From positions 1 through 6,015 of the forward strand of contig JAODMA010000441.1 of NCBI GenBank assembly GCA_025464545.1: a stretch of 6,015 nt of DNA, read 5' to 3'. Position numbers and translations under genes: made by a program. Shown here piece by piece: positions 5,911 through 6,015 of this stretch (within the stretch, counting starts at the first letter, position 1; every line of letters begins with the position of its first letter). Source of the DNA: Arthrobacter sp. Its GTDB lineage: Bacteria; Actinomycetota; Actinomycetes; Actinomycetales; Micrococcaceae. A model generated the notes under the pieces. It did not search any database. It was given only the letters and a program-made list of their open reading frames with translations, and was not told the DNA's origin.

Positions 5911-6015
5911 GTCTTCCGGTACCGGTACGATGACGGCCTTGGGCCGACCGGCCTGCTGCTGGAGGAATACGATCCGGGCACCGAAACGCACCTCGGCAAC
6001 CACCCCCAGGCCTAT
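5911..6015 (+). pseudogene. Remnant of a GH15 (glucoamylase/trehalase-type) gene, internally deleted, running off the right edge
   Basis: The frame from 5911 reads VFRYRYDDGLGP, then TGLLLEEYDPGTETHLGN, then HPQAY to the window end. Bacterial GH15 alpha-glucosidases and trehalases have near their C-terminus a YRYxxDDGL-GEEGTF block and, several tens of residues later, a GLLxEEYDP...LGNFPQAFSH block that is thought to include the catalytic base Glu. Both blocks are recognisable here but are almost directly joined, so the intervening helical segment is missing. No ATG, GTG or TTG codon occurs in this frame after the stop of the beta-helix gene at 5905-5907, and that stop is in the same frame. 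The fragment therefore has no evident way to be translated. GH15 enzymes hydrolyse alpha-glucosidic bonds in starch-like glucans or trehalose. Family identity rests on remembered motifs. Confidence 0.7.

Noticed and set aside
5908..6015. Beta-helix to GH15 fusion by stop-codon readthrough
   Set aside because: The frame is shared, but the TGA is followed by an internally deleted GH15 fragment and no readthrough signal or recoding element is visible. Chance frame agreement (one in three) is simpler.
1..6015. CRISPR arrays, tRNA or rRNA genes, transposases and phage or defence modules
   Set aside because: No regularly spaced repeats, tRNA-like cloverleaf, transposase motif or terminal inverted repeats were found. 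The HerA-like ATPase is of the DUF853 housekeeping type and has no NurA, Sir2 or other defence partner beside it in the window.

Overview
This is a high-GC window whose protein content (actinobacterial HerA-like ATPase, YhbW-like luciferase-family oxidoreductase, secreted GH25-like protein with the actinobacterial WPQCG signature) points to an actinomycete, most plausibly an Arthrobacter-type Micrococcaceae member. The phylum is well supported. The genus is an inference from general resemblance only.

Layout, left half (minus strand): bases 1-1399 carry most of a DUF853/HerA-like ATPase gene whose 3' end lies beyond the left edge. Upstream of it and in the same direction is a DJ-1/PfpI (Hsp31-type) gene at 1504-2205. 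The 104-base gap between them holds two tandem GC-rich hairpins and a possible -10 box placed for a leaderless HerA-like transcript.

Layout, right half (plus strand): a divergent intergenic region (2206-2360) leads to a secreted GH25/lysozyme-fold protein with six cysteines (2361-3164), then a YhbW-like LLM flavin oxidoreductase starting at GTG 3312. After a hairpin at 4336-4363 comes a good actinobacterial promoter (TTGACT-17-TACGGT) whose spacer holds a perfect 7+7 bp palindrome, a candidate operator. This promoter serves a secreted right-handed parallel beta-helix protein with a choice-of-anchor-Q-like C-terminus (4492-5907). Three bases after its stop codon, and in the same frame, lies a start-less and internally shortened remnant of a GH15 glucoamylase/trehalase gene that runs off the right edge.

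The genes do not form one pathway. They look like separate transcription units: a cytoplasmic ATPase, a stress or carbonyl-detoxification type enzyme, a redox enzyme and two exported proteins that probably act on cell-surface or extracellular glycans. The most unusual spot is 5900-6015, where the beta-helix gene abuts a decayed GH15 gene. Together with a locally lower GC content, this suggests that the beta-helix gene arrived by a recombination event that destroyed an older GH15 locus. No RNA gene, CRISPR array, transposase or complete novel multi-gene system was recognised.
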